Positions 39,957 to 50,017 of a DNA stretch of 64,000 bases are shown here, piece after piece. The stretch lies in contig NZ_CP029608.1 of the NCBI RefSeq assembly GCF_003352185.1, positions 3,038,001-3,102,000 of the forward strand, written 5' to 3'. Source of the DNA: Pseudomonas kribbensis. GTDB taxonomy: Bacteria; Pseudomonadota; Gammaproteobacteria; Pseudomonadales; Pseudomonadaceae. Every line of letters begins with the position of its first letter. The first letter of the stretch is position 1. The position numbers and the translations under genes were made by a program. The notes below the pieces were generated by a model that worked only from the letters and a program-made list of their open reading frames with translations, did no database searches and had not been told where the DNA came from.

Positions 39957-41363
39957 ATGCCGGCGTGGCGCACTATCAGTTTGTGGATGGACCAACTCGA
40001 CGAGCCGCTCACTGCGCGCCCGGCGCTGGAACAAGACCTTGACGTCGACGTGGCAATCATCGGCGCCGGTTACACCGGGTTATGGACCGCGTACTACCTG
40101 AAGAAATACGCGCCAGGCCTGGACATTGCCATTGTCGAGGCGCAAACCGCCGGTTTTGGTGCGTCCGGCCGCAACGGCGGCTGGTTGATGGGCAATCTGC
40201 TGGGCGAGGATCGCCTGCTGGCGGGCCTGTCGCCACAACAGCGCCGCGCCTCATTCGATCTGCTGCACAGCATTCCCGATGAAGTCGAAGTCGTCCTCGA
40301 ACGCGAAGGCATCGACTGCGATTACCGCAAGGGCGGAGTGCTTTACTGCGCCGCGCGCTATCCCGAACAGGAAGCCAGCCTGCGCGAGTATCTGAACAAA
40401 CTGCACGCCCAAGGCCTGACCGACGACGATTATCGGTGGCTCAATCCTGAGCAACTGGCGCAACAGATTCGCGTCGCCAAACCTTACGGCGGAATCTTCG
40501 CCCCGCACGTGGCAACCATCCAGCCAGCAAAACTGGTACGAGGCCTGGCGCGAACCGTTCAAGGAATGGGCGTAAAAATCTACGAAAACAGCCCCGTGAC
40601 CCATTGGCAGTCGGGCAGTCTGCGCACCGACAAGGCCAGCGTGCGCAGTCGCTGGATCGTCCCGGCCATCGAAGGTTATTCGGTGACGCTACCGCCGCTG
40701 GGTCGCTATCAATTGCCGGTGCAGAGCCTGATTGTCGCCACCGAACCGTTGTCGGCGGCAACCTGGGACGAAATCGGCCTCAGCCGTGGCCAGGCGTTCA
40801 GTGAGTTCAGCCGTCAAGTCACCTACGGCCAGCGCAGCGCCGATAACCGGCTGATCTTCGGCGCCCGTGGCGGCTATCAGTTCGCCGGCCAGTTACGCCA
40901 CAACTTCGATCTGACCCAGGATGAAGTGGAGCTGCGGCGCTATCTGTTCGGCGAGCTGTTCCCGCAACTGAAAAACACCACGATCACCCACGCCTGGGGC
41001 GGCAATCTCGGCATGTCCCGGCATTTCAAACCGCACATGCTCTGTGACCGGGCCAACGGCATCGCGCTGTCCGGCGGTTATGGCGGGGAGGGCGTCGGTG
41101 CTTCCAACCTCGGCGGCCGCACCCTGGCCGATCTGATTCTCGAGCGCGATACCGAACTGGTGCATCAACCCTGGGTGCTGCCGGATGGCGGAATTCATGC
41201 GCTGCGGGCCTGGGAGCCGGAACCGTGCCGCTGGCTCGGCTACAACGCGATCATCAAAAGCTTCGTTCACGAAGACCAGACCCTGGCCAACCCGGCGACC
41301 GCGCCCTGGCGGCGCAAGCTCGCCAGTCGGGTGGCCGGGTTCATGGAAGGTTTCATGCACTAA
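39957..41363 (+). CDS. FAD-dependent amine oxidoreductase (PuuB-like)
   Basis: A 468-aa enzyme of the DAO family. The FAD-binding GAGYTG motif is at 36-41, ASGRNGGW marks the gamma-glutamylputrescine oxidase-like branch, and a C-terminal GYGGEGVG loop closes the flavin site. It likely oxidises a polyamine derivative or another amine. ATG 39957 has GGAG 8 bases upstream. It lies between the AraC gene and the cupin gene in one direction. Confidence 0.88.
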   Translation: MPAWRTISLWMDQLDEPLTARPALEQDLDVDVAIIGAGYTGLWTAYYLKKYAPGLDIAIVEAQTAGFGASGRNGGWLMGNLLGEDRLLAGLSPQQRRASFDLLHSIPDEVEVVLEREGIDCDYRKGGVLYCAARYPEQEASLREYLNKLHAQGLTDDDYRWLNPEQLAQQIRVAKPYGGIFAPHVATIQPAKLVRGLARTVQGMGVKIYENSPVTHWQSGSLRTDKASVRSRWIVPAIEGYSVTLPPLGRYQLPVQSLIVATEPLSAATWDEIGLSRGQAFSEFSRQVTYGQRSADNRLIFGARGGYQFAGQLRHNFDLTQDEVELRRYLFGELFPQLKNTTITHAWGGNLGMSRHFKPHMLCDRANGIALSGGYGGEGVGASNLGGRTLADLILERDTELVHQPWVLPDGGIHALRAWEPEPCRWLGYNAIIKSFVHEDQTLANPATAPWRRKLASRVAGFMEGFMH

Positions 41364-41404
41364 ACATCGTTCAATTCCAGACAGCCTTCAAGACAGGAAG
41401 CGCC

Positions 41405-41749
41405 ATGAGCATCACCCAATTCAAGAACACCGCAACGCTGCAACTGGACGAATCCAACCCGGTGGCCGTACCGCTTGGCACGCCGGTCGCCATTGCTTCG
41501 ACCACCAGCGTCGAGCGCGACGACGGCGTCGAAACCGGCGTCTGGGAATGCACCCCGGGTCGCTGGCGGCGGCAGATCACCGCCCAGGAGTTCTGCCACT
41601 TCATTTCCGGTCGCTGCACATTCACCCCGGACGATGGCGGCGAAACCCTGCACATACAAGGTGGCGACGCACTGATGTTGCCGGCCAACACGCTCGGCAT
41701 CTGGGACATCCAGGAGACCGTGCGCAAGACCTACGTCCTGATTTTCTGA
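41405..41749 (+). CDS. Cupin (DUF861/EutQ-like) protein
   Basis: A 114-aa single-domain cupin with the core ECTPGRWRR, EFCHFISG and LPANTLGIWDI. Such proteins sit beside amine oxidases in many pseudomonads; a ureidoglycine or amine-derived intermediate is a possible ligand, but none is proven. The ATG has AGGAAG 6 bases upstream. Confidence 0.85.
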   Translation: MSITQFKNTATLQLDESNPVAVPLGTPVAIASTTSVERDDGVETGVWECTPGRWRRQITAQEFCHFISGRCTFTPDDGGETLHIQGGDALMLPANTLGIWDIQETVRKTYVLIF

Positions 41750-41805
41750 TTGCTTGATCCTTTTGATTGCCTGCCAACAACAATAGCCAATACAGGAATC
41801 GATCC

Positions 41806-42891
41806 ATGATCCGAAAGACCCTCGCTCTCGCCCCCTTGATGCTCGCTGCTTCCCTTGCTCAGGCAGCGGAAACGGTCAAGGTCTACAACTGGTCCGACTA
41901 CATTGCGCCGGACACCGCGAAAAACTTCGAAAAAGCCACCGGTCTCGGCGTCACTTACGACGTTTACGACAGCAATGAAACCCTTGACGGCAAGTTGATG
42001 ACCGGCAAATCCGGTTATGACGTGGTGTTTCCGTCCAACCATTTCATGGCGCGGCAGATTCAGGGCGGGGCGCTGATGAAGCTCGACAAGAGCCAGTTAC
42101 CGAACTGGAAGAATCTCAATCCGGTATTGCTCAAGGCCTTGCAGACCAACGATCCGGGCAACGAACACGGCTTCCCGTATCTATGGGGCAGCACCGGCAT
42201 CGGTTACAACGTCGCCAAGGTCAAGGCCGTACTGGGCGATAACGCACCGGTGGATTCCTGGGATCTGATCTTCAAGCCCGAATACATGGAAAAGCTGCAG
42301 AAGTGCGGCGTGGCGATCCTCGACAACGGCCCGGAACTGCTGCCGGCAGCGCTGAACTACCTGGGTCTGCCGCATCACAGCAAGAACCCCGAGGACTACA
42401 AGAAGGCCGAAGCGCTGCTGATGAAAGTGCGGCCGTATGTCAGCTACTTCCATTCCTCGAAGTACACCAGCGACCTGGCCAACGGCGATATCTGCGTAGC
42501 GGTCGGTTTCTCCGGCGACATCCTGCAGGCGGAGAATCGCGCCAAAGAGGCGAAGAACGGCGTCGATATCGGCTATGCGATTCCCAAGGAAGGCGCCGCG
42601 ATCTGGTTCGACATGGTCGCCATGCCCGCCGACGCCCCGGATGCCAAGGCCGGTTACGCCTTCATGAACTACCTGTTGCAACCCGACGTCATGGCCGGCA
42701 TCAGCAACTACGTGCATTACGCCAATGGCAATGAACAGGCCGACAGCCTGATCGACCCGGCCATCAAGAACGACACCAAGGTGTATCCGAGCCCGGAAAT
42801 GATGGGCAAATTGTTCGCACTGGAGGCCATGCCGCTGAACATCGACCGGATCCGCACGCGCGTCTGGAACAAGATTCGTACCGGTAGCTGA
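41806..42891 (+). CDS. Periplasmic polyamine-binding protein (PotF/SpuD-E type)
   Basis: A 361-aa binding protein with a Sec signal peptide (cleavage after AQA, about residue 20) and the family motif VYNWSDYIAPDT. It should bind putrescine, spermidine or a related amine for ABC import. No permease or ATPase is adjacent, so it must share a transporter encoded elsewhere. It ends the amine gene group; a long hairpin follows. Confidence 0.9.
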   Translation: MIRKTLALAPLMLAASLAQAAETVKVYNWSDYIAPDTAKNFEKATGLGVTYDVYDSNETLDGKLMTGKSGYDVVFPSNHFMARQIQGGALMKLDKSQLPNWKNLNPVLLKALQTNDPGNEHGFPYLWGSTGIGYNVAKVKAVLGDNAPVDSWDLIFKPEYMEKLQKCGVAILDNGPELLPAALNYLGLPHHSKNPEDYKKAEALLMKVRPYVSYFHSSKYTSDLANGDICVAVGFSGDILQAENRAKEAKNGVDIGYAIPKEGAAIWFDMVAMPADAPDAKAGYAFMNYLLQPDVMAGISNYVHYANGNEQADSLIDPAIKNDTKVYPSPEMMGKLFALEAMPLNIDRIRTRVWNKIRTGS

Positions 42892-42896
42892 AAAAA

Positions 42897-42928
42897 CTGA
42901 CGGAGCGGGTTTTCTCCCGCTCCGTCAG
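42897..42928 (+). terminator. Long hairpin after polyamine-binding gene
   Basis: CTGACGGAGCGGG (42897-42909) pairs perfectly over 13 bp with CCCGCTCCGTCAG (42916-42928) across a 6-base loop. An A-run precedes it but no T-run follows. Confidence 0.75.
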
Positions 42929-43294
42929 AGGCATATGACGCCCGCTGCATATGTTTATTTGTTTGATGTCACTTCACTGGCACCGCACTAATAAAGTGCA
43001 GGAAAGTGAGACGCGGCTAACAAAAAGCAACTTACCGATATTTAATATTTAAATAAGAAATCGTCAGACAATTAGGCAAATTCACCACACTTACAACATT
43101 CTTTCAGCGGCACGCGCTTTGTTTACGGGACTTTCCCGGAATAGTTCAATTTGATCTCGAAAAATCGCTAGACGACAGATTTCAAATTGTGTCAGGTTTC
43201 TTACGCCTTCATTGGGCGAGTGATAGGACAATCTCGCCAGAGGTTGTCGCTATCGGACAAAAACTGTTCCATTGCTAAACAAGGAAGTGTGTTT
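42929..43294 (+). promoter_or_regulatory. AT-rich upstream and leader region of aprA
   Basis: About 365 bases without a gene, richer in A and T than the flanks (for example 43036-43060). It must hold the aprA promoter. The leader carries the RsmA-type site next to the start. I cannot assign -10 and -35 boxes with confidence. Confidence 0.6.
43279..43288 (+). promoter_or_regulatory. RsmA/RsmE binding site over the aprA ribosome-binding site
   Basis: ACAAGGAAGT matches the RsmA/CsrA consensus ACANGGANGU at every position and covers the Shine-Dalgarno sequence, 6 bases before the aprA ATG. In fluorescent pseudomonads aprA is a known target of Gac/Rsm translational repression, so this fits. Confidence 0.75.
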
Positions 43295-44752
43295 ATGTCG
43301 AAAGTAAAAGCTAATGCTATTGATACCGCCGAACAGGCTTTCCAGCTGAACGCGGCACCTTTGGCGGCGCCAAGCTCGGCGTTCAACCAGATCAATAGCT
43401 TCAGCCATCAGTACGATCGTGGCGGCAACCTCACGGTCAATGGCAAACCCTCCTTCTCGGTGGATCAAGCCGCCACTCAACTGCTGCGTGACGGTGCCTC
43501 CTGGCACGACCTCGACGGCAGCGGCAAGATCGAACTGACCTACACCTTTCTGACCTCCAAGACGGCCAACTTCGGCGGCCTGGGCGTCACCGGTTTCAGT
43601 CAGTTCAGTGCCCTGCAAAAAACCCAGGCGGTGCTCGCCATGCAATCCTGGGCCGATGTCGCCAACGTGACTTTTACCGAAGCAGCCAAAGGTGGCGACG
43701 GCCACATGACCTTCGGTAACTACAGCGGCGGTCAGGAAGGCGCGGCGGCATTCGCTTTCCTGCCAGGCACCGAGCCAGGCTATGACGGTCAGTCCTGGTA
43801 CCTGACCGGCAGTGGATACGACGTCAACAAGAACCCGGGCGTGAACAATTACGGGCGTCAGACCCTGACCCACGAAATCGGCCACACCCTGGGCCTGTCT
43901 CACCCTGGCGACTACAACGCCGGCGAAGGCAATCCGACGTACAAGGATGCTTCCTACGGGCAAGACACCCGCGGCTACAGCCTCATGAGCTACTGGAGTG
44001 AAAGCAATACCAGCCAGAACTTCAGCAAGGGCGGTGTCGAAGCCTATGCCTCGGGCCCGCTGCTGGATGACATCGCAGCAATCCAGAAGCTCTACGGCGC
44101 CAACATGTCCACCCGTACCGGTGACACCACCTATGGCTTCAACTCCAACGCCGGTCGCGATTTCCTTAGCGCGACTTCATCGTCGGACAAGCTGGTGTTC
44201 TCGGTGTGGGATGCGGGCGGCAAGGACACCTTCGACTTCTCGGGTTTCACTCAGAACCAGAAGATCAACCTCAATGAAGCCTCGTTCTCCGACGTTGGCG
44301 GCCTGGTGGGCAACGTGTCCATCGCCAAGGGCGTCACCATCGAGAACGCCATCGGCGGTTCGGGCAACGACCTGATCATCGGCAACAGCGCAGCCAACGA
44401 ACTCAAGGGCGGTGCCGGCAACGACATCATCTGGGGCGGCGGCGGTGCCGACAAGCTGTGGGGCGGTTCGGGTTCGGACACCTTCGTGTTCGCAGCCAGC
44501 TCCGACTCCAAGCCGGGTGCGATCGATCAGATCCTCGACTTTGTCAGCGGTCTGGACAAAATCGACCTGAGCGCGATCACCAATGGTGCAGGCCTGCACT
44601 TCGTCAGCGCCTTCACCGGTGCGGCGGGCGATGCCATCCTGACCTCCTCGGGCGGCAACAGCCTGCTGTCGGTGGACTTCTCCGGGCACGGCGTGGCGGA
44701 CTTCCAGGTCAGCACCGTTGGCCAGGCGGCGATCAGCGACATCGTAGCGTGA
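43295..44752 (+). CDS. aprA: Alkaline metalloprotease AprA (serralysin)
   Basis: A 485-aa secreted zinc endoprotease. The active site [11 protein letters not shown] gives ligands H193, H197, H203 and catalytic E194; the Met-turn is M231 with Y233 (SLMSYW). C-terminal RTX nonapeptides ([24 protein letters not shown]) bind calcium. The final SDIVA is the hydrophobic end typical of type I secretion substrates. No signal peptide is present. AprDEF downstream is its exporter and the next gene its inhibitor. Confidence 0.97.
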   Translation: MSKVKANAIDTAEQAFQLNAAPLAAPSSAFNQINSFSHQYDRGGNLTVNGKPSFSVDQAATQLLRDGASWHDLDGSGKIELTYTFLTSKTANFGGLGVTGFSQFSALQKTQAVLAMQSWADVANVTFTEAAKGGDGHMTFGNYSGGQEGAAAFAFLPGTEPGYDGQSWYLTGSGYDVNKNPGVNNYGRQTLTHEIGHTLGLSHPGDYNAGEGNPTYKDASYGQDTRGYSLMSYWSESNTSQNFSKGGVEAYASGPLLDDIAAIQKLYGANMSTRTGDTTYGFNSNAGRDFLSATSSSDKLVFSVWDAGGKDTFDFSGFTQNQKINLNEASFSDVGGLVGNVSIAKGVTIENAIGGSGNDLIIGNSAANELKGGAGNDIIWGGGGADKLWGGSGSDTFVFAASSDSKPGAIDQILDFVSGLDKIDLSAITNGAGLHFVSAFTGAAGDAILTSSGGNSLLSVDFSGHGVADFQVSTVGQAAISDIVA

Positions 44753-44765
44753 TGTAAAAAAGAAG

Positions 44766-44792
44766 GCGGCGCGTGATGCGCCGCTTTCTTTA
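44766..44792 (+). terminator. Terminator after aprA
   Basis: GCGGCGC (44766-44772), loop GTGAT, GCGCCGC (44778-44784), then TTTCTTTA. It probably reduces transcription from aprA into the inhibitor and exporter genes. Confidence 0.8.
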
Positions 44793-44844
44793 CTTGCATC
44801 GCTTTGGCCGGTAAGCAAGGCTACACGCCGGAGTGAAATTTCCT

Positions 44845-45273
44845 ATGATCCAATTCGCTTTTACCCGCAAAGCGGCAGCGTATCTGTTGCCGATGCTGAT
44901 GATGATTTCTGGAGAAACAACCATGGCAAGCAGCCTCAGACTCGAAGATCCATCGGTATTTGCCGGGCAGTGGCAAGCGACACTGACCGCTCGCAGCGAC
45001 GCCCCCGAAGCGCAGGCGCTGCAAGACAAACCGTCGAACATCTGCCTGATCGATCTGGAATCCAACCAGACGCTGGGCAAGGGCGCCGACTGCTTGAGCG
45101 CGTGGCTGCAGGACAGCGCCATCGGCTGGTTTCCCGACCCGGACGGTCTTTCGATCACTGGCAAGGAAGGCTCAAGAATCCAGTTCTTCAGCCGACAACG
45201 TGATGGGCTTTATCTGAGCACTTTGAAGTCGGGCCTGATGATTACACTCGAACGAGCTGCCAAACAGCCCTGA
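44845..45273 (+). CDS. inh: Periplasmic alkaline protease inhibitor (Inh/AprI)
   Basis: A 142-aa protein with a signal peptide (predicted cleavage after TMA, about residue 27) and the Inh domain (FAGQWQATL and a Cys pair at NICLIDLE and ADCLSAWL). The mature N-terminus of this family enters the serralysin active site. It protects the cell from AprA that leaks into the periplasm. ATG 44845 follows GGAG at 11 bases; the ATG before ASSLRLED would lose the signal peptide. Confidence 0.9.
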   Translation: MIQFAFTRKAAAYLLPMLMMISGETTMASSLRLEDPSVFAGQWQATLTARSDAPEAQALQDKPSNICLIDLESNQTLGKGADCLSAWLQDSAIGWFPDPDGLSITGKEGSRIQFFSRQRDGLYLSTLKSGLMITLERAAKQP

Positions 45274-45477
45274 TCATCGGAAGCGACTCACAGTTTAAAT
45301 ATAAGGCGCCCCGTTACAGTTATAAGCGAGTCTGCAATAACGCTGACGCCGGTTTAAATCGCGAAAGTTGTTATTGAAGTGTAAGCCAATACTGACGGTG
45401 TATGTCCCGTCCTCGGTGCGGGCAATTAATTGAAGTCTCGCCAAGCACGGCGGGGAATATCATTTCAGGAATAATCA

Positions 45478-47262
45478 ATGAAGATGGCGAAGGCCCCGGC
45501 CACCGCTCCCTTATTCAAGGCGTTGGGTGACTATAAAAGTATTCTGATCAGCGTCGGATGCTTTACCGCACTGATTAACGTGCTGATGCTGGTGCCCTCC
45601 ATTTATATGCTCCAGGTCTATGACCGAGTGCTGTCTTCGCAAAACGAAACCACGCTGGCGATGCTGTCGTTGATGGTCGTGGGGTTCTTCGCGTTCATCG
45701 GTCTGCTGGAGGTGGTGCGCAGCTTCATCGTGATCCGTATCGGCAGCCAGCTGGAGCGCCGTTTCAACCTGCGGGTCTATCAAGCCGCGTTCGAGCGCAA
45801 TCTGTTCAAGGGTGAGGGCAACGCCGGCCAGTCGTTGGGTGACCTGACCCACATTCGCCAGTTCGTCACCGGACCTGCGCTGTTCGCGTTCTTCGATGCG
45901 CCGTGGTTCCCGGTCTATCTGTTTGTGATTTACCTGTTCAACGTCTGGCTCGGCGTCCTTGCTACGGCCGGCGCGCTGCTGTTGATCGCCCTGGCGTGCC
46001 TCAACGAATACATGACCAAGAAACCACTGGGCGAAGCCGCCGGTTTCTCGCAGAAGTCCAGCCAGTTGGCCACCAGCCACCTGCACAACGCCGAAACCAT
46101 TCAGGCGATGGGCATGCTCGGCTCGCTGCGCAAGCGCTGGTTTCAGGTGCATTCGCGCTTTCTCGGCCTGCAGAACCAGGCCAGTGATACTGGCGCGGTC
46201 ATCAGCTCCCTGAGCAAGACCTTGCGCCTGTGCCTGCAATCGCTGGTGCTGGGCCTGGGTGCCTTGCTGGTGATCAAGGGCGACATGACCGCCGGGATGA
46301 TGATCGCCGGTTCGATCCTGATGGGCCGCGTGCTCAGCCCGATCGATCAGCTGATTGCCGTGTGGAAGCAGTGGAGCGGGGCGAAGCTGGCTTACCGCCG
46401 TCTCGACTCCCTGCTGCAGTCGTTCCCGCCGAGCGACGACGCCATGGCACTGCCTGCGCCGAAAGGTCAGATCACTTTCGAACAGGTCAGCGCCGGCCCG
46501 CCCGGGCAACGTGCCGCGACCTTGCACATGGTCAATTTCAATCTGGCGGCCGGTGAAGTACTGGGTGTGCTGGGTGCCTCCGGCTCCGGCAAGTCGACCC
46601 TGGCGCGGGTGCTGGTCGGCGTTTGGCCGACCCTCGGCGGCACGGTGCGTCTGGACGGCGCCGACATCCATCGCTGGAACCGCGATCAGCTGGGTCCTTA
46701 CATCGGCTACCTGCCGCAGGACATTGAACTGTTCAGCGGCACCATCGCCGAGAACATCGCGCGCTTCAGCGAGACCGATCCGCAGAAAGTCGTGGCCGCC
46801 GCGCAACAGGCCGGGGTTCACGAAATGATCCTGCGCATGCCGCAAGGCTACGACACGCAACTGGGCGAGGACGGCAGCGGTCTGTCCGGCGGCCAGAAAC
46901 AACGTGTGGCCCTGGCGCGTGCGATTTACGGCACGCCAAGCCTGGTGGTGCTGGATGAGCCGAACTCCAACCTCGACACCGTCGGCGAAGCGGCATTGTC
47001 CAGCGCCATCGTACAACTCAAGGCGCAAGGCACCACCGTGGTGCTGGTGACGCATCGTTCTTCGGTGCTGGCCCAGGCCGACAAGCTGCTGGTGCTCAAC
47101 GATGGTCGCCTGCAAGCCTTCGGTCCGAGCCATGACGTGCTCAAGGCACTGTCCGGCAACCCGCAGCAACAGCCGCAACAAACTGAAAAAACCGCGCAGG
47201 CACCGGGCGGGCTCAGCATGAGCCGGCAGTACCAGCCCACGACAAGGAATTCGGGTGTATGA
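45478..47262 (+). CDS. aprD: Type I secretion ABC transporter AprD
   Basis: A 594-aa inner-membrane ABC exporter: N-terminal membrane domain with about six helices, then the ATPase with Walker A K372 (GASGSGKST), signature LSGGQ at 469-473 and Walker B D493 (VVLDEP). It powers secretion of AprA and the RTX lipases of this island. A CAGGAAT site lies 8 bases before the ATG. About 200 gene-free bases (45274-45477) precede it. Its stop overlaps the aprE ATG. Confidence 0.95.
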   Translation: MKMAKAPATAPLFKALGDYKSILISVGCFTALINVLMLVPSIYMLQVYDRVLSSQNETTLAMLSLMVVGFFAFIGLLEVVRSFIVIRIGSQLERRFNLRVYQAAFERNLFKGEGNAGQSLGDLTHIRQFVTGPALFAFFDAPWFPVYLFVIYLFNVWLGVLATAGALLLIALACLNEYMTKKPLGEAAGFSQKSSQLATSHLHNAETIQAMGMLGSLRKRWFQVHSRFLGLQNQASDTGAVISSLSKTLRLCLQSLVLGLGALLVIKGDMTAGMMIAGSILMGRVLSPIDQLIAVWKQWSGAKLAYRRLDSLLQSFPPSDDAMALPAPKGQITFEQVSAGPPGQRAATLHMVNFNLAAGEVLGVLGASGSGKSTLARVLVGVWPTLGGTVRLDGADIHRWNRDQLGPYIGYLPQDIELFSGTIAENIARFSETDPQKVVAAAQQAGVHEMILRMPQGYDTQLGEDGSGLSGGQKQRVALARAIYGTPSLVVLDEPNSNLDTVGEAALSSAIVQLKAQGTTVVLVTHRSSVLAQADKLLVLNDGRLQAFGPSHDVLKALSGNPQQQPQQTEKTAQAPGGLSMSRQYQPTTRNSGV

Positions 47263-48608
47263 GCAGCGCGAGCATGAACACAGAAAACGAAGCCAGCATG
47301 GAACACGACTACATCACCGAGCGCCCGGAGCGCGACGCGAAGTTCTTCGCCCGCATGGGCTGGATTCTGGCACTGGCCGGCGCCGGCAGTTTCTTTGCCT
47401 GGGCGGCACTGGCACCGCTGGATCAAGGGATTCCGGTGCAAGGCACGGTGGTGGTATCCGGCAAGCGCAAGGCCGTGCAGTCGATGAGCAGCGGTGTGGT
47501 CAGCCGGATCCTGGTGCGCGAAGGCGAAATCGTGAAGCAGGGCCAGCCCTTGTTCCGCCTCGACCAGACGCAGGTCGCCGCCGACGTGCAATCGCTGCAG
47601 GCCCAGTACCGCATGGCCTGGGCCAGCCTGGCGCGGTGGCAGGCCGAGCGCGACAACCTCAAGCAGGTGACCTTTCCGCCAGAGCTGAGCGACAACGCGG
47701 ACCCGCGTCTGGCGCTGGTACTGGAAGGCCAGCGGCAACTGTTCAGCAGCCGTCGTGAAGCGTTCTCCCGCGAGCAGGCTGCATTGCGCGCCAGCATCGA
47801 AGGCGCCACTTCGCAACTGGCCGGCATGCGTCGCGCCCGTACTGATCTCAATGCTCAGGCCGATTCCCTGCAACAGCAGTTGAGCAATCTGCAACCGCTG
47901 GCAGACAACGGCTACATTCCGCGCAACCGCTTGATGGAATACCAGCGTCAGCTGTCACAAGTGCAGCAGCAACTGGCCGAGAACACCGGCGAAAGCGGCC
48001 GGGTGGAGCAGGGCATTCTCGAATCGCGCCTGAAACTGCAACAGCATGGTGAGGAATACCAGAAAGAAGTCCGCAGCCAACTGGCCGACGCGCAACTGAA
48101 AAGCGTCACCCTGTCCGAGCAACTGACCTCCGCCGGTTTTGACCTGCAACACAGCGAGATTCTTGCGACCTCGGACGGCATCGCCGTCAATCTCGGCGTG
48201 CACACCGAAGGTGCCGTGGTGCGTCAGGGCGAGACCCTGCTGGAGATCGTTCCGCAAGGCACGCGCCTGGAAGTGGAAGGACACCTGCCGATCAACCTGA
48301 TCGACAAGGTCGGCACGCACCTGCCGGTGGACATCCTCTACACCGCGTTCAACCAGAGCAAGACCCCGCGCGTTCCCGGCGAAGTCAGCCTGATTTCCGC
48401 CGACCAGATGGTCGATGAGAAAACCGGCGCGCCGTATTACGTGTTGCGCAGCAGCGTCAGCGATCAGGCCATGGAGAAGCTCAACGGCCTGGTGATCAAG
48501 CCCGGCATGCCGGCGGAAATGTTCGTGCGCACGGGCGAACGTTCACTCCTCAACTACCTGTTCAAACCGCTGCTCGACCGGGCCGGCTCCGCATTGACTG
48601 AAGAATAA
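47259..48608 (+). CDS. aprE: Type I secretion membrane fusion protein AprE
   Basis: A 449-aa adaptor of the HlyD/PrtE type: short cytoplasmic tail, one membrane segment (about 32-53), long periplasmic coiled coil (about 150-290) and C-terminal lipoyl and beta-barrel parts. It joins AprD to AprF. It starts at ATG 47259, overlapping the aprD stop (ATGA). Confidence 0.94.
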   Translation: MSSASMNTENEASMEHDYITERPERDAKFFARMGWILALAGAGSFFAWAALAPLDQGIPVQGTVVVSGKRKAVQSMSSGVVSRILVREGEIVKQGQPLFRLDQTQVAADVQSLQAQYRMAWASLARWQAERDNLKQVTFPPELSDNADPRLALVLEGQRQLFSSRREAFSREQAALRASIEGATSQLAGMRRARTDLNAQADSLQQQLSNLQPLADNGYIPRNRLMEYQRQLSQVQQQLAENTGESGRVEQGILESRLKLQQHGEEYQKEVRSQLADAQLKSVTLSEQLTSAGFDLQHSEILATSDGIAVNLGVHTEGAVVRQGETLLEIVPQGTRLEVEGHLPINLIDKVGTHLPVDILYTAFNQSKTPRVPGEVSLISADQMVDEKTGAPYYVLRSSVSDQAMEKLNGLVIKPGMPAEMFVRTGERSLLNYLFKPLLDRAGSALTEE

Positions 48609-48622
48609 GGATGTTCGGCTGT

Positions 48623-49975
48623 ATGAATAAGCTTTCCATGCTGGCGGCAGCGTTCGCGCTGCTCGCGGGCAACAGTGCGGTGGCGGCCATGGGGCCGTTC
48701 GAAATCTACGAACAGGCATTACGCAACGACCCGGTGTTCCTCGGCGCGATCAAGGAACGCGATGCAGGCCTTGAAAACCGGGCCATTGGCCGCGCCGGGT
48801 TGTTGCCGAAAGTCGGTTACAACTACAACAAGGGCCACAACACCTCGAAGGTTACGCAGCTCACCGATCGCGGCAACTTTACTGAAAACCGCAACTACAA
48901 CAGTTACGGCTCCAACCTGACCCTGCAACAACCGTTGCTCGACTACGAGGCCTACGCCGCGTATCGCAAAGGTGTGGCGCAGTCGCTGTTTGCCGACGAG
49001 AACTTCCGGGGCAAGAGCCAGGAACTGCTGGTGCGGGTGCTGGACAACTACACCAAGGCCTTGTTCGCTCAAGATCAGATCGACATCGCCCAGGCCAAGA
49101 AGAAGGCGTACGAGCAGCAGTTCCAGCAGAACGAGCACATGTTCAAACAGGGCGAAGGCACACGGACCGACATTCTCGAAGCCGAGTCGCGCTATGAGCT
49201 GGCGACCGCTGAGGAAATCGAGGCCCGCAACGAACAGGATGCGGCGCTGCGTGAACTGGGTGCGCTGGTCGGTGTGCCGGCAGTGGACATCTCTGACCTG
49301 GCGCCCCTGGACCAGAACTTCCAGACCTTTGCGTTGATGCCGGCCAACTACGACACCTGGCACGAACTGGCGATCAGCAACAACCCGAACCTGGCGTCAC
49401 AGCGTCAGGCCGTGGAAGTGGCCCGTTATGAAGTGGAGCGCAACCGCGCCGGGCACCTGCCGAAAGTCAGTGCCTACGCCTCGATGCGCCAGAACGAATC
49501 GGAAAGCGGCAACACCTATAACCAGCGCTACGACACCAACACCATCGGCATCGAAGTCAACGTGCCGTTGTACGCCGGTGGCGGGGTATCGGCATCGACC
49601 CGTCAGGCCAGTCGCACCATGGAACAGGCCGAGTTCGAGCTGGACGGCAAGACCCGCGAAACCCTGATCGAGCTGCGTCGCCAGTTCAGTGCCTGTCTGT
49701 CCGGCGTCAACAAACTGCGCGCCTACCAGAAAGCCCTGACCTCGGCCGAAGCGCTGGTGGTGTCGACCAAACAAAGCATTCTCGGCGGTGAGCGGACCAA
49801 CCTGGACGCGCTGAACGCCGAACAACAACTGTTTACCACCCGCCGCGATCTGGCCCAGGCACGCTATGACTACCTCATGGCCTGGACCAAGTTGCATTAC
49901 TACGCGGGCACCTTGAGCGAGCAGGATCTGGCTCGGGTGGACGAAGCATTCGGGCAAGGCCCACGGACGCAATAA
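48623..49975 (+). CDS. aprF: Type I secretion outer membrane protein AprF (TolC family)
   Basis: A 450-aa TolC-like channel with a signal peptide (cleavage near SAVA, residue about 21) and two helical repeats. It completes the AprDEF exporter. An ATG at 48611 touches the AAGG; ATG 48623 has AGGA at a normal distance, so I prefer it. The gene starts 14 bases after aprE. Confidence 0.93.
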   Translation: MNKLSMLAAAFALLAGNSAVAAMGPFEIYEQALRNDPVFLGAIKERDAGLENRAIGRAGLLPKVGYNYNKGHNTSKVTQLTDRGNFTENRNYNSYGSNLTLQQPLLDYEAYAAYRKGVAQSLFADENFRGKSQELLVRVLDNYTKALFAQDQIDIAQAKKKAYEQQFQQNEHMFKQGEGTRTDILEAESRYELATAEEIEARNEQDAALRELGALVGVPAVDISDLAPLDQNFQTFALMPANYDTWHELAISNNPNLASQRQAVEVARYEVERNRAGHLPKVSAYASMRQNESESGNTYNQRYDTNTIGIEVNVPLYAGGGVSASTRQASRTMEQAEFELDGKTRETLIELRRQFSACLSGVNKLRAYQKALTSAEALVVSTKQSILGGERTNLDALNAEQQLFTTRRDLAQARYDYLMAWTKLHYYAGTLSEQDLARVDEAFGQGPRTQ

Positions 49976-50017
49976 CACCGTAGTTTTTACACCAAACAAC
50001 AAAAACGAGTGGTGAAC

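Noticed and set aside
42989..43060. AT-rich stretch upstream of aprA as a horizontally acquired fragment or attachment site
   Set aside because: No direct repeats or recombinase nearby; AT-rich promoter regions are normal before exoenzyme genes.
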